Positions 25,852 through 35,579 of a DNA stretch of 64,000 nucleotides are shown here, in pieces. The DNA lies in NCBI GenBank assembly GCA_004379135.1, contig NBNI01000002.1, positions 124,001 through 188,000 on the forward strand. The letters are read 5' to 3'. Position 1 is the stretch's first letter, and every line of letters begins with the position of its first letter. The position numbers and the translations under genes were made by a program. Source of the stretch: Acidimicrobiales bacterium mtb01. Lineage in GTDB: Bacteria; Actinomycetota; Acidimicrobiia; Acidimicrobiales; Ilumatobacteraceae. The notes under the pieces were generated by a model. The model saw only the letters and a program-made list of their open reading frames with translations. It searched no databases and was not told where the DNA came from.

Positions 25852-26616
25852 ATGGTCCGCATGGATGCCGACTCGTTGCGTGAACTGATGGTGGCCGTTT
25901 CGGAGGGTCGCGTGGCGCCCGACGATGCCATGTCCCGCCTTGCGCGGCTGCCGTTCGGCGACGTGGGCGACGCGCTCGTCGATCATCATCGCCATCTGCG
26001 CCAGGGTGCGCCAGAAGCGGTGTATGGGCCGGGCAAGTCCCCCGAGCAATGCGTCCAGATCGTCACCGAGTTGCTGACGCACGGCACTGGGCCCGTTCTC
26101 GTGACGCGCACCACCGACGATCAGCGCAAGGCCCTCGAAGCCGCGCATGGCCCGGCACTCATGGCGCACACGTCGATGCTCTGGCGGGTTCCGTCTCCGT
26201 GGTACTCGGGTCGGATGCTGGTGGTGTCGGCCGGAACCGCCGATGTTCCGGTGGTCGACGAGTGTTTGCTCGCTCTGCGTGCGCACGGCATCGAAGCGCA
26301 GCGCATCACCGACGTGGGTGTCGCCGGATTGCATCGTCTGCTCTCGCGAGTGGACGACGTGATGGCGGCCGACCTGGTGATCGTGATCGCGGGGATGGAA
26401 GGTGCGCTGGCGAGTGTGATAGGCGGCTTGTCGGGCAAGCCGGTGATCGCCGTCCCCACGAGTGTCGGCTACGGATCGGGTCTCGACGGTGTGACGGCGT
26501 TGCTGGCCATGCACGCCACCTGTGCCAATGGCGTGACCGTGGTGGGCATCGACAACGGTTACGGCGCAGCGTGCGCGGCGGCGCGCATCGCTCGCGCCGC
26601 ACGAGGAGCGACGTGA
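25852..26616 (+). CDS. larB: LarB, nickel-pincer cofactor synthesis carboxylase/hydrolase
   Basis: LarB carboxylates nicotinic acid adenine dinucleotide and hydrolyses it to pyridinium-3,5-biscarboxylic acid mononucleotide, the first step to the nickel-pincer nucleotide. 254 residues; PurE-like C-terminal half with VVSAGTADVPVVDE, the ITDVGVAGLHRL segment and IAGMEGALASVIGGL. ATG at 25852 or 25861; the first is used here. Overlaps larC by 4 bp. Confidence 0.9.
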   Translation: MVRMDADSLRELMVAVSEGRVAPDDAMSRLARLPFGDVGDALVDHHRHLRQGAPEAVYGPGKSPEQCVQIVTELLTHGTGPVLVTRTTDDQRKALEAAHGPALMAHTSMLWRVPSPWYSGRMLVVSAGTADVPVVDECLLALRAHGIEAQRITDVGVAGLHRLLSRVDDVMAADLVIVIAGMEGALASVIGGLSGKPVIAVPTSVGYGSGLDGVTALLAMHATCANGVTVVGIDNGYGAACAAARIARAARGAT

Positions 26617-27800
26617 CTCGTCACTCCTGGTTCAACTGTTCGGCCGGAGTCGCAGGCGACATGCTGCTGGCGTCACTCGTCGATGCCGGTGCCGATCCGA
26701 TCGCGGTGGGTTCCATCCTCGCCGGACTCGGCCTCGACGATTATGCGCTCACATTCGAGCCCACCCAGCGCGCCGGCGTGAAGTCGACGCGGGCGATCGT
26801 GGCGGTTCACGAGCACGACGACCATGATCGTCATCACGGCAGTCACCATCGGGCCTGGAGCGACATCAAGTCGATGATCGAAGCGGCTGACGTGCCCGAG
26901 CGGGTACGCGTTCGTTCTCTGGCGGTTTTCGCGGTGCTGGCCGACGTGGAGGCAAAGATCCACGGAGTCGACGTCGACGACGTGGAGTTCCACGAGGTGG
27001 GTGCGGTCGACTCGATCGTCGACATCGTGGGAGTGTGCGCCGCACTCGAAGTTCTGGGTGTCGATTCGATCTCGTGCGGGCCCATTGGCACCGGCCATGG
27101 AACCGTGCGCACTCAACACGGCGAGCTGCCCAATCCGGCGCCCGCCACCGTGTCGCTCGCCGCGATGCGTCAGATTCCGCTCGTTGGGCTCGACGATCGA
27201 CGCGAGTTGGCCACGCCGACCGGTGTGGCGGTGATGGCCGCGCTGGCCGATACGTTCGGGGCGATGCCCGGGCTGAGCGTGCACGCTCGCGGTTACGGCG
27301 CCGGAGCGCTCGACGTGAACGGCCGCGCCAACGTGGTGCAGGTGGTGGTGGGTGACCGTGCGGTGAACTCAAGTGGCGCGGGCCAGGCGGTGCGGTTGCT
27401 CGAGGTCAACGTCGACGACGTGACCGGCGAGGTGATCGCGCACACGATCGGCGCACTTCTCGACGCTGGTGCGCACGACGCCTGGGCCACGCCGATCGTC
27501 ATGAAGAAGGGCCGACCCGCTCACACGGTTCACGCGTTGTGCGACCCGGCGCTCACCGACGCGATCAGCCGGGTGATGCTGAACGAGACGGGATCGTTGG
27601 GGGTTCGCGGTTCGATCATCGAGCGGTGGCCGCAGGCGCGTCGTGAGGGCGTGGTTCGCGTGGAGGGTCACGAGATTCGGGTGAAGATCGCCGGCGACCG
27701 AGTGAAGGTCGAACACGACGACGCGGCGCGCGCCGCCGAGGCTCTCGGCATCCCCCTGCGCGAGGTGCTGCGCCTGGCGGAATCAGCCGCCGCTACCTGA
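26613..27800 (+). CDS. larC: LarC, nickel insertion protein for nickel-pincer cofactor
   Basis: Final step of nickel-pincer cofactor synthesis: CTP-dependent nickel insertion. 395 residues in one uninterrupted frame, with FNCSAGVAGDMLLASL at the N-terminus, a His-rich nickel-binding stretch (HEHDDHDRHHGSHH, about 69-82), FHEVGAVDSIVDIVG and the C-terminal NVDDVTGEVI. In some lactobacilli larC needs a programmed frameshift; here none is needed. GTG start overlaps the larB stop. LarE and any target enzyme are not in the window. Confidence 0.92.
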   Translation: MTRHSWFNCSAGVAGDMLLASLVDAGADPIAVGSILAGLGLDDYALTFEPTQRAGVKSTRAIVAVHEHDDHDRHHGSHHRAWSDIKSMIEAADVPERVRVRSLAVFAVLADVEAKIHGVDVDDVEFHEVGAVDSIVDIVGVCAALEVLGVDSISCGPIGTGHGTVRTQHGELPNPAPATVSLAAMRQIPLVGLDDRRELATPTGVAVMAALADTFGAMPGLSVHARGYGAGALDVNGRANVVQVVVGDRAVNSSGAGQAVRLLEVNVDDVTGEVIAHTIGALLDAGAHDAWATPIVMKKGRPAHTVHALCDPALTDAISRVMLNETGSLGVRGSIIERWPQARREGVVRVEGHEIRVKIAGDRVKVEHDDAARAAEALGIPLREVLRLAESAAAT

Positions 27801-27822
27801 TTCGCGATACCGGCCGAAACGA

Positions 27823-27850
27823 AAAGCCCCCCGCCGAAGCAGGGGGCTTT
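27823..27850. terminator. Bidirectional intrinsic terminator
   Basis: AAAGCCCCC/GGGGGCTTT stem around a 10-nt loop, 22 bp after larC. The T-run on the right serves larC; the A-run on the left serves the minus-strand tRNA-Pro transcript. Confidence 0.88.
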
Positions 27851-27857
27851 CATGAAC

Positions 27858-27935
27858 TGGTCGGGGTGAGAGGATTTGAACCTCCGGCCTCCACGTCCCG
27901 AACGTGGCGCGCTAGCCAAGCTGCGCTACACCCCG
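27858..27935 (-). tRNA. tRNA-Pro (CGG)
   Basis: Acceptor CGGGGTG/CACCCCG with encoded CCA at 27858-27860, anticodon stem CCACG/CGTGG with loop TTCGGGA (anticodon CGG), T arm GGAGG-TTCAAAT-CCTCT. It follows the response regulator stop by 18 bp on the same strand. Confidence 0.95.
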
Positions 27936-27953
27936 ATGGTGCGAAGCGAAATG

Positions 27954-28394
27954 CTACCCGGCGTTGGCGGGTTCCCCGTCGGGGGAGTCGGCCGCCTGGG
28001 CTGGGGTCGGAATGCCTTCGGCGTAGCACCCGCCACCAGCAACGGCGCGGGCCGCACGACGCAGACGGAGCGAGTCGAGAGGCTTGATGAGCCAGCCATC
28101 CGAGCCGCTGCGCCGAGCGAGATGAATGTCGACGTCGCGGTCGAGGAGCATCAGGATCGGAACGTGCGGCAACGTACCGCCGCTCTCGTCGAGACGAAGG
28201 TCCATGGTCACGGCGACGCCGCCCATGGTTCCGATCTGCATGTCGAGGATCACCAGGTCGGGGGTGCGCGCCTTCACTGTTGGCGCCACGGCGCGTCCAT
28301 CGCGACACACGGTGAACGAGGTGTCGGGTCCACCGAGCGCAGCGGTCACTTCATCGATGAGCCAGTCGGCGTCGGTCGCGAGAATCACGTGCAC
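27954..28394 (-). CDS. Stand-alone response-regulator receiver protein
   Basis: 146 residues: a CheY-like receiver with acidic residues near ATDADW, the likely phosphoacceptor Asp in LVILDMQIG, a Thr/Ser switch region and the conserved Lys in WLIKPLDS. A short Ala/Pro-rich tail follows and there is no output domain. No histidine kinase is nearby. GTG start at 28394, with TAGCGT at 28402-28407 lying 7 nt upstream, decides the start inside a longer open frame. Confidence 0.8.
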   Translation of the reverse strand: MHVILATDADWLIDEVTAALGGPDTSFTVCRDGRAVAPTVKARTPDLVILDMQIGTMGGVAVTMDLRLDESGGTLPHVPILMLLDRDVDIHLARRSGSDGWLIKPLDSLRLRRAARAVAGGGCYAEGIPTPAQAADSPDGEPANAG

Positions 28395-28438
28395 GGCGAT
28401 GACGCTATCCCCATCGGCTGGGGCGGGACGAACCTCGC

Positions 28439-29551
28439 TCAGTGATCGCCGAAGATCTCGCGGCCGATCGACCCGATGCTGGCCAGGTCGTGCACGTCGT
28501 CGGCTCGCAGGGCCACCCGGGCGACGATCGCCGACTCGGCGAAGGCGAGAAGTGGCTCGATGCTCTTGTCCTCGGCATCGGCCACCGCCACCAGATCGGC
28601 CATGTTGCGGTGAAGGATCAATTCGTCCGATTCGGGTGACTCGGCCTCGAGCCGTTTGATCTCGCCACGCAGCTTCGTGGCCGAGTGCTTGCCGAATCGC
28701 GGTTGCAGGCGGTTGACGATGACCGCACTCGTATCGGCACCGGTTCGACCCAGCTGCGACACGAAATACAACGCCTCGTTGACGGTGTCGTGACGTGGCG
28801 ACGCCACCACCACGTAGCGGGTGTCCGACGACCGCAGCAACGTCTGTACTTCTTCCGCCCGCGCGCGGAACCCATCTTCGATGCCCTCGAAGGCCTGGAA
28901 GAAATCGATCGCATCGGCCAGCACGTCGGCCCCGATCACGCGACCGATCGTGCGCAGGATGGGCTGGGCCGCGATGTTGAGGACCTTCAATCCGCCGCGG
29001 GCTGGTGCGATCAGCCATCGGTACACCCGATGGTCGAGGAAGTTCATGATTTTTTGCGGCGCTTCGAGGAAGTCGAGTGCCTCGCGACTCGGCGGAGTGT
29101 CCACCACGATCAGGTCGAAGCGGTCGTCGTTGTGCAGTTCGAAGAGACGCTCGGCCGCCATGTATTCCTGACTGCCCGACAACCGACTGGCGACGTTCAC
29201 GTAGAACTGGTTGCCGAGGATCCGATCGACCTGCTTCTCGTCGCGGGCGTGGCGTCGGATCACACCGTCGAATGTCGCCCGCGCGTCGAGCATCGTCGCC
29301 CACATCTCGCCCTCGGGAAGGACCACGCGCGTGGTGTCGTTGCCGAGCTCACCCGCGATCCCGAGGGCATCGGCGAGGCGACGAGCCGGATCGATCGTGA
29401 TCACGCACACTCGGCGACCGCGTCGCGCGGCTTCGATCGCAACCGCGGCCGCCGTTGTCGTCTTACCGACACCGCCCGAACCGCAGCACACCACGACCTT
29501 GGCCGAATCGACCAGGGTGGCGAACGAAGCGTGAGAACGGCGTCGACTCAC
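28439..29551 (-). CDS. ArsA/GET3-like ATPase, first of a pair by position
   Basis: 370 residues with a deviant Walker A CGSGGVGKTTTAAA, an A-loop-like DPARRLADALG and Walker B LIVVDTPPS. No cysteine triad for arsenite is apparent. It is encoded directly after a shorter homologue (GTGA overlap at 29548-29551). Mycobacteria carry an equivalent adjacent pair (Rv3679/Rv3680), so a heterodimer is likely; the client is unknown. Confidence 0.85.
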   Translation of the reverse strand: MSRRRSHASFATLVDSAKVVVCCGSGGVGKTTTAAAVAIEAARRGRRVCVITIDPARRLADALGIAGELGNDTTRVVLPEGEMWATMLDARATFDGVIRRHARDEKQVDRILGNQFYVNVASRLSGSQEYMAAERLFELHNDDRFDLIVVDTPPSREALDFLEAPQKIMNFLDHRVYRWLIAPARGGLKVLNIAAQPILRTIGRVIGADVLADAIDFFQAFEGIEDGFRARAEEVQTLLRSSDTRYVVVASPRHDTVNEALYFVSQLGRTGADTSAVIVNRLQPRFGKHSATKLRGEIKRLEAESPESDELILHRNMADLVAVADAEDKSIEPLLAFAESAIVARVALRADDVHDLASIGSIGREIFGDH

Positions 29552-30507
29552 GACGACACCTGCTCGGTGAGGACGCGAGCCAGACGTTCGACATCACGAG
29601 CCGTCAAGCCCGCCGTCGCAACATGCGGCAGTTCGATCGGCGGGTCATCGGTGAGCGTCGTCAGTCGTTGCACCTCTCGTGAATGCACCGCGCAGCGTGC
29701 GGCTCGGAAGCGGGCCGCGGCACCGAAGTCGTCGTCGGGGGCTCGACCAGCCGCCACCAGTTCCTCGACGTCGCTCGCTCGGTCGACGCCGTTCACGACC
29801 ACCGGTGCGAGCGCGACCCCGACTTCCGAGGTCATGGTGGCGGCCGTTTCGGCGAGTTCATTGACCGGAGTCGTTTCGGGCAGCGTCACGAGCACGACTC
29901 GACTTCGCGAGGGATCACGAAGCATTCCGTCGATCTCGATGGCCTGAGAACGCAGCGGACCGCCGCGCACTGTTGTCGCCATGGCGGAGGGCGAGTGAAG
30001 GAAACTGATCGCGTGTCCGGCCGCTGGTCCATCGGCGATCACGAGATCGTGAGGTCCATCGGGACCGGCCAATCCGACGAGGTGCTTGATCTTGCCGAGC
30101 ACGAGCAGATCGTCGATACCGGGTGCCGCACTCGCCACCACATCCACCACGCCGGTGCTCACGAGTCGCTTGGCCAAGCGGGCCAGACCCTGGGTGGCGA
30201 GGTAGTCCTGCAGTGCTTCGCCGGCCGAAAGCGTGCGCAGGTGAATGGAGCCGCGTTTGTCCGGGCCGCGGCCGCTGGCCACGAGGTCGCCGTCGTACGT
30301 GCTGCCGGCCGACGCGTTGGCACCGAGCAGCGACGCCAGACCTGGCCGCCCGTCAAGTGTCACAACCAACACGCGAAGTCCGGCATCGGCTGCAGCGGTC
30401 GCGAGAACAGCCGTTACCGTTGTCTTGCCGACACCCCCTTTGCCGGCCACCACGAGCAGACGCGAACTGGTGAACAGTCGGCTCGGATCAGGAAGTTTCG
30501 GAGGCAC
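29548..30507 (-). CDS. ArsA/GET3-like ATPase, second of a pair
   Basis: 319 residues with Walker A GKGGVGKTTVTAVL, LDGRPGLASLLG at the switch I position and LVIADGPAAGH as Walker B. The usual catalytic aspartate pattern is changed (TLDGRP rather than TDPA), suggesting one subunit of the pair may be regulatory. GTG start with TAGTCT at 30516-30521, 8 nt upstream. It diverges from nfeD with only 2 bp between start codons, so promoters overlap the opposite genes. Confidence 0.82.
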   Translation of the reverse strand: MPPKLPDPSRLFTSSRLLVVAGKGGVGKTTVTAVLATAAADAGLRVLVVTLDGRPGLASLLGANASAGSTYDGDLVASGRGPDKRGSIHLRTLSAGEALQDYLATQGLARLAKRLVSTGVVDVVASAAPGIDDLLVLGKIKHLVGLAGPDGPHDLVIADGPAAGHAISFLHSPSAMATTVRGGPLRSQAIEIDGMLRDPSRSRVVLVTLPETTPVNELAETAATMTSEVGVALAPVVVNGVDRASDVEELVAAGRAPDDDFGAAARFRAARCAVHSREVQRLTTLTDDPPIELPHVATAGLTARDVERLARVLTEQVSS

Positions 30508-30509
30508 TC

Positions 30510-31895
30510 GTGCGCAGACTAGCGATCCTCTTCATCGCGATCGGATCGGTGCTCGGATTCGCCGACGTGTCGTCCGTCAACGCCACGGTCGCTCCCTCCG
30601 AGCAGTCGAGCGACGATGTGTCGTCGTCCGAGCAGGGCTCCAACGGCATCGGTCTCGTTCCCGTCGACGTGCTGCAGGTGTCGGGTCTCGTCGACCGCAT
30701 CGTCCTCGACGAAATCGCCAAGGCGATCGAGCGCGCCGAAACCGACGGGTCGCAGGCGCTCATTCTCCAACTCAATTCGAAGGCCTCGGTTGTCGGACGC
30801 GACGACATGAAGGATCTGTACCGGCAGATTCGCGACGCATCCGTCCCGATCGCCATCTGGGTCGGACCTTCGGGTGCGCGAGCCACCGGATTGGTCGCGC
30901 AGTTGCTCTCGGCCGCCGACGCGACCGGGATGGCTCCGGGTGCTCGCATCGGAAAGATCGGAACACCTCTGTTCGACGAGGTGTCGTTCGGCGATGCCAC
31001 CGATCAGTTGCGCACCGAGACCCTCGGTTTCCAGGAAGCACGTCGAGCCGGTGCGCTCAAACTCGAGATCACCGACGAGGGCGCTCCCACCATCCGCAAC
31101 ATGGTGTTCGCACTCGACGGGCTCGAAGTCGATGGTGTCGTGCTCGACACTGCCGTCGAGTCGGTTGCCGACGACGGCACCGCGTCGAGCGACATCACCA
31201 CCGTTCGCTTCCAAAAACTCGGCCTCATCTCGCAGATGTTCCACACGGCCGCGAGTCCTGCTGTCGCCTACCTCTTCCTCATCATCGGCCTCGCGTTGCT
31301 CGTGTTCGAGTTCTTCACCGCCGGGATCGGTGTGGCCGGCGTCGTCGGTGCCGTGTGCTTGCTGCTCGGGTTCTTCGGCCTGGGAGAGTTGCCCGATCGC
31401 ACGTGGGCCCTCGTTCTCGTGGTTCTGTCGATGTTCGCATTCGCGGTCGACGTCCAAGTGGGCATTCCGCGCTTCTGGACCGCGGTCGGCATGGTGATGT
31501 TCGTACTCGGTTCGTGGTTCATGTTCCCGACGGTCGATCAACACACGTTGCGTCCCTCATGGCTCACATTGCTGGTGGGCATCGGCGGTATCGCCTTCAC
31601 CTTCTACTCGGGCATGCCGAGCATGACGCGCACCCGATTCGCCACGCCCACGGTGGGCCGCGAGCGGATGATCGGCGCCACCGGACGCGCCGTCACCGAC
31701 ATCGCGCCCGACGGCAGTATGCAGATCGGCGAGGCCCGCTGGAAGGCCCGAACCAACCGCGCCACTCCGGTGAAGGCCGGCGAGACGGCTCGGGTGGTGG
31801 CGATCGACGGCATCATCCTCGAGGTCGAGCCCGAAGCGGGCGGTGCGCGCGACTATCGCGAGCGCAAGCCGAAGACGGCCGACGCCGCCGAGTGA
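30510..31895 (+). CDS. NfeD-family membrane protein with ClpP-like N-terminal domain
   Basis: 461 residues: signal peptide, a ClpP/SppA-like domain (about 45-220), four hydrophobic helices (about 245-370) and a C-terminal OB-fold NfeD domain. The family is linked to membrane quality control beside stomatins, but no stomatin gene is adjacent here. The catalytic Ser and Lys of true NfeD-type proteases are not obvious, so peptidase activity is doubtful. GTG start with GGAGG 6 nt upstream; overlaps the next gene by GTGA. Confidence 0.82.
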   Translation: MRRLAILFIAIGSVLGFADVSSVNATVAPSEQSSDDVSSSEQGSNGIGLVPVDVLQVSGLVDRIVLDEIAKAIERAETDGSQALILQLNSKASVVGRDDMKDLYRQIRDASVPIAIWVGPSGARATGLVAQLLSAADATGMAPGARIGKIGTPLFDEVSFGDATDQLRTETLGFQEARRAGALKLEITDEGAPTIRNMVFALDGLEVDGVVLDTAVESVADDGTASSDITTVRFQKLGLISQMFHTAASPAVAYLFLIIGLALLVFEFFTAGIGVAGVVGAVCLLLGFFGLGELPDRTWALVLVVLSMFAFAVDVQVGIPRFWTAVGMVMFVLGSWFMFPTVDQHTLRPSWLTLLVGIGGIAFTFYSGMPSMTRTRFATPTVGRERMIGATGRAVTDIAPDGSMQIGEARWKARTNRATPVKAGETARVVAIDGIILEVEPEAGGARDYRERKPKTADAAE

Positions 31896-32500
31896 GCCTG
31901 TTCGACGAACCGGTCGAACTGCTGCCGCACGACGGCAGTGCGAAGTACTGGGAGTGGGCTCTGGGTGAACGCAGTGCCACCGACGTTCTTCGCCAGCTCA
32001 TCGACGAGATCGACTGGGAGCAGCGGAGCATCATGCTGTTCGGCAAGGAAGTCGACCAACCCCGACTGAACTCGTGGTACGGCGACGTCGCATACACGTA
32101 CTCGGGCATCACTATGACGCCTCGTCCGTGGATTCCCGTCCTCGACGAATTGCGAGAGGTCTGCGAGTCGCTCAGCGGCGCGCGATTCAACTCGGTCCTC
32201 CTCAATTTCTATCGAGATGGCCGCGACAGCATGGGCTGGCATGCTGATGACGAAGTCGAACTCGGTCGCGAGCCCGTGATCGCCTCGTTGAGTCTCGGTG
32301 CGATTCGTCGCTTCCGGCTCCGTCACAACGAATCGCGGGTGGTGGTCGACCGCGATTTGGCCAGTGGATCACTGGTGGTGATGAGCGGCCCGTGCCAGCA
32401 CGCGTGGAAGCACGAGGTGCCCAAGCAGAAGAGCATCACCACGCCACGTGTGAACCTCACGTTCCGGTGGATCCACGCCGAGTTGGTCACGCGCCGGTGA
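31892..32500 (+). CDS. AlkB-like Fe(II)/2-oxoglutarate dioxygenase
   Basis: 202 residues. Iron ligands are visible as HAD in SMGWHADDEVE and the distal His in CQHAWKHEV; the 2-oxoglutarate-binding Arg lies in PRVNLTFR. NFYRDG is typical of the ALKBH2/3-like DNA repair subgroup, which removes alkyl groups from adenine and cytosine. GTG start overlapping the nfeD stop. Its 3' end overlaps selB by 14 bp on the other strand. Confidence 0.9.
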   Translation: MSLFDEPVELLPHDGSAKYWEWALGERSATDVLRQLIDEIDWEQRSIMLFGKEVDQPRLNSWYGDVAYTYSGITMTPRPWIPVLDELREVCESLSGARFNSVLLNFYRDGRDSMGWHADDEVELGREPVIASLSLGAIRRFRLRHNESRVVVDRDLASGSLVVMSGPCQHAWKHEVPKQKSITTPRVNLTFRWIHAELVTRR

Positions 32501-34217
32501 GGCGCGGCCCGGCGATGCGAACATCGCCGCGGCGACGGGTGATGCCCCGGGCATCGAGTTCGGTGGCGATGGGGACCGCGTGCTTGCGCGTCACACCGAG
32601 GGCCTCGCGGAACTGCGACATCGTGAAGCCGTTGGGGTGAGCCGCGAGCAATCCGGCGGCGGCGATCCGGGCCGTCTCGAGAGCGTCGATGTGGAACCAC
32701 TCGCCATCTCGTTCGAAGAGAACTCCCGCCTTCTGCAGACGTCGCAACTCGGGGTTGGTGAGAACGGTCGGTGCTGCCGGTGCGCAGCCACCGGCGCGGA
32801 TCGTTCCGATTTCCGGATGCGATAACAACGGGTCGTCGGCGCCTTTGGCCCGCGCGAATCCATTCGTCACCTGGATGTCGGTGAACGTGGCCAGAAGTGC
32901 GCGCTCACGTTCGTCGAGCACGCTCACATTGAGACCGTCGGTGCCCACGGCCGCGATGCGCGAACGCAACCATTCCGTGGTCGCCTTCAGGACGACCGGG
33001 TCGACGACCCACCGCGCGACGGTCGGGGTTCGCGATGATCCGGTGAGTCGGCGGAGTTCGATGGCGTCGATCCAGCCTCGCTCGGCCACGATGCGATCGA
33101 CGTTGGCGTCATCGTCGTGGAGTGGTCGGGCCCGTGACGCCGTGAGCAGCGGAGCCACGTCGCGTATCACACCACCACCCACGGTCTCATCACGTCCGCT
33201 CTCGCGGATCACGAAGCGGTCGCCCATCAGCAAGGGGCGTGGTTCGGCCAGATGCAGTCGGATGAACCCGAGCGATCCTGGTCGAATCGACTCGTCACCG
33301 AGAACGCGCAGGCGAACCGGCATCTCATCGGAGCCCACGTGCATCGTGTACGCGCCACGTCTTGTGACGTCGTGATCGAGAGAGGCCAGCGCGGTGAACG
33401 AAGTGTCGACCACGGTGGTCGAATGCCATTCGTCGGCGCGAACCACCGCATGACCTCGACGCACTTCAGCGTGTTCGATCCCGCTCAGGTTCAGGGCCAC
33501 TCGGTGGCCGGGCTCGATCGACTCGACGACGCGCCCGTGGGTCTGGATGCCGCGCACCCGAACCTCGCGTCCGAGTGGTTGCACCGTCATGGTGTCTCCC
33601 ACGCTCAACGATCCGTCGGTGAGGGTTCCGGTCACGACGGTCCCGCTGCCCTTCGGCGCGAACACGCGGTCGACGAAGAGCCGCGGCCGACCGTGATCGA
33701 TCGACCCGGGGGACGCATCCATCATGAGGTCGAGTTCGCGTCGGAGGTCGTCGAGCCCGTCGCCGCGCACGGTCGACACCTTGACGATCGAGGCCTCGGC
33801 CAGAAAAGTTCCGCTCGCGCGTTCGCGAATGTCGAGAGCGGTGAGTTCGGCTTCATCGTCGTCGACGAGATCGATTCGCGACACGACGACCACCCCGTGT
33901 CGCGTGCCCGCGAGTTCGAGGATGCGCAGGTGCTCCTCGGTCTGGGGCATCCAACCTTCATGGGCGTCGACGACGAGGATCGCGCCGTGGATTCCACCCA
34001 CTCCTGCCAGCATGTTGTTGATGAAGCGAATGTGACCGGGCACGTCGATGAGCGACACCTCACGACCCGAGGGGAGTGTGAAGTGAGCGAAGCCGAGGTC
34101 GATCGTCATCCCGCGTTCGCGCTCTTCGCGCCAGCGATCCGGGTTCGTGCCGGTGAGTGCGGTGACGAGCGACGACTTGCCGTGGTCGACATGACCCGCG
34201 GTCGCGAAGATTCTCAT
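32487..34217 (-). CDS. selB: Selenocysteine-specific elongation factor
   Basis: Delivers Sec-tRNA to UGA codons marked by a SECIS hairpin. 576 residues: GTPase G1 GHVDHGKS (about 8-15), a DVPGH switch II motif and a domain II/III pair, then winged-helix repeats at the C-terminus that bind the SECIS RNA. ATG at 34217 lies 2 bp after the selA stop, so selA-selB is one operon. The open frame continues upstream but that part is selA antisense reading. Confidence 0.94.
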   Translation of the reverse strand: MRIFATAGHVDHGKSSLVTALTGTNPDRWREERERGMTIDLGFAHFTLPSGREVSLIDVPGHIRFINNMLAGVGGIHGAILVVDAHEGWMPQTEEHLRILELAGTRHGVVVVSRIDLVDDDEAELTALDIRERASGTFLAEASIVKVSTVRGDGLDDLRRELDLMMDASPGSIDHGRPRLFVDRVFAPKGSGTVVTGTLTDGSLSVGDTMTVQPLGREVRVRGIQTHGRVVESIEPGHRVALNLSGIEHAEVRRGHAVVRADEWHSTTVVDTSFTALASLDHDVTRRGAYTMHVGSDEMPVRLRVLGDESIRPGSLGFIRLHLAEPRPLLMGDRFVIRESGRDETVGGGVIRDVAPLLTASRARPLHDDDANVDRIVAERGWIDAIELRRLTGSSRTPTVARWVVDPVVLKATTEWLRSRIAAVGTDGLNVSVLDERERALLATFTDIQVTNGFARAKGADDPLLSHPEIGTIRAGGCAPAAPTVLTNPELRRLQKAGVLFERDGEWFHIDALETARIAAAGLLAAHPNGFTMSQFREALGVTRKHAVPIATELDARGITRRRGDVRIAGPRLTGA

Positions 34218-34219
34218 CG

Positions 34220-35521
34220 TCAGGCGATGGCCCGCCGCATGGCTTCGACCACGACGTGATCGTCGGACGAGTCGACGGTCCGAAGGTCGAGGATCGTCAC
34301 GCCGTCGCGCACCCGTGCGATCACCGGCGGCTTGGACGACCGAAGTGCGGCGCTGTGGTCGCCGTCGAGAGCGAGGCCCACCGACGGGATCGATGCACCG
34401 GGTGTGCTGCCGGCTCCGGGCAGCGAATCGCACGGAATCACCCGCGCCTCGGAAATCTGGGCCGCGATGGCGTCGGCGCGGCGCCGCAATTGATCGGTGC
34501 TCGTCGTGGCCATGCGCCAGAACGGCACGTCGGCGGTGACCGTGCGCGCGAGGTAGGAGAGCGTCACCTCGTGCATTGCGGCCAGGACCAAGCCACCGGG
34601 TCGAAGCGCGCGTGCCAGCGGATGTTGAGCGCAGGCCGCCACCAGATCGGCTCGGCCGGCGATGATGCCGGTCTGCGGTCCGCCCATGAGTTTGTCGCCG
34701 CTGAAGGTGATGAGCGACGCTCCGGCTTGCAGAGACTGCCGCGCGGCCGGTTCGCCGTTGAGCCACGAGGGAGGACCAGAGTCGAGCCACGGGCACGCGG
34801 CATCGAGCAGACCCGATCCGATGTCGGCCACCACCGGAGCACCCAGTGTCGCCAACTCATTGACCGGTGTCTCTTCGACGAACCCGTCGATGCGGTAGTT
34901 CGACGGATGCACCTTGAGGACGAGCGCCACATCGTTTCCCTTGCGGCCGATGGCTTTGCGGTAGTCGGCGAGACGAGTGCGATTGGTCGTACCCACGTCG
35001 ACGAGTCGCGCCCCCGATTGCTCCATCACCTCGGGCACGCGGAAGCCGCCACCGATCTCCACGCTCTCACCCCGGCTCACTGCCACATCGCGACCGGATG
35101 CGAGTGCGGCCAGCACGAGCAGAACCGCGGCCGCGTTGTTGTTCACCACCATTGCATCGTCGGCGCCGACGGCGCGAGCGATGAGCCGACCGATACCGCG
35201 CTGTCGGCTGCCGCGACCCCCGGTGGCGAGATCGAATTCGAGATTCTGCGCGCGTGGCGCGAGGTGCAAAGCGATCGGTGATCGACCGAGGTTGGTGTGG
35301 GCGATCACGCCGGTGGCGTTGATGACGGGGACGAGAAGCGACGCGGCGATTCCTTCGGCGATGGAAGAAGCGCGGCTCGGGTCGCCGAGTTCGATCGCTT
35401 CGCGGGCCGCGTCGACCAGCAAGGGATGCGGAAGACCGGTCGACGCCAAAGAACGTGCCAACGCGTCCACCGACGGTGGCCGCCGCCGCGCGTCGATTCG
35501 CTCCGTGTCGCTCGTGGTCAC
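34220..35521 (-). CDS. selA: L-seryl-tRNA(Sec) selenium transferase
   Basis: PLP enzyme converting Ser-tRNA(Sec) to Sec-tRNA using selenophosphate. 433 residues; INATGVIAHTNLGRSPI and the PLP lysine in FSGDKLMGGPQTG are diagnostic. GTG start with TAGCGT at 35529-35534, 7 nt upstream, indicating a leaderless operon message. Neither selC (tRNA-Sec) nor selD is in the window. Confidence 0.95.
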   Translation of the reverse strand: MTTSDTERIDARRRPPSVDALARSLASTGLPHPLLVDAAREAIELGDPSRASSIAEGIAASLLVPVINATGVIAHTNLGRSPIALHLAPRAQNLEFDLATGGRGSRQRGIGRLIARAVGADDAMVVNNNAAAVLLVLAALASGRDVAVSRGESVEIGGGFRVPEVMEQSGARLVDVGTTNRTRLADYRKAIGRKGNDVALVLKVHPSNYRIDGFVEETPVNELATLGAPVVADIGSGLLDAACPWLDSGPPSWLNGEPAARQSLQAGASLITFSGDKLMGGPQTGIIAGRADLVAACAQHPLARALRPGGLVLAAMHEVTLSYLARTVTADVPFWRMATTSTDQLRRRADAIAAQISEARVIPCDSLPGAGSTPGASIPSVGLALDGDHSAALRSSKPPVIARVRDGVTILDLRTVDSSDDHVVVEAMRRAIA

Positions 35522-35579
35522 GAATCCGACGCTAGTGGCCGACGGGAGATGCGAGAACAGGCGTGGCTAGGGTGACGAC

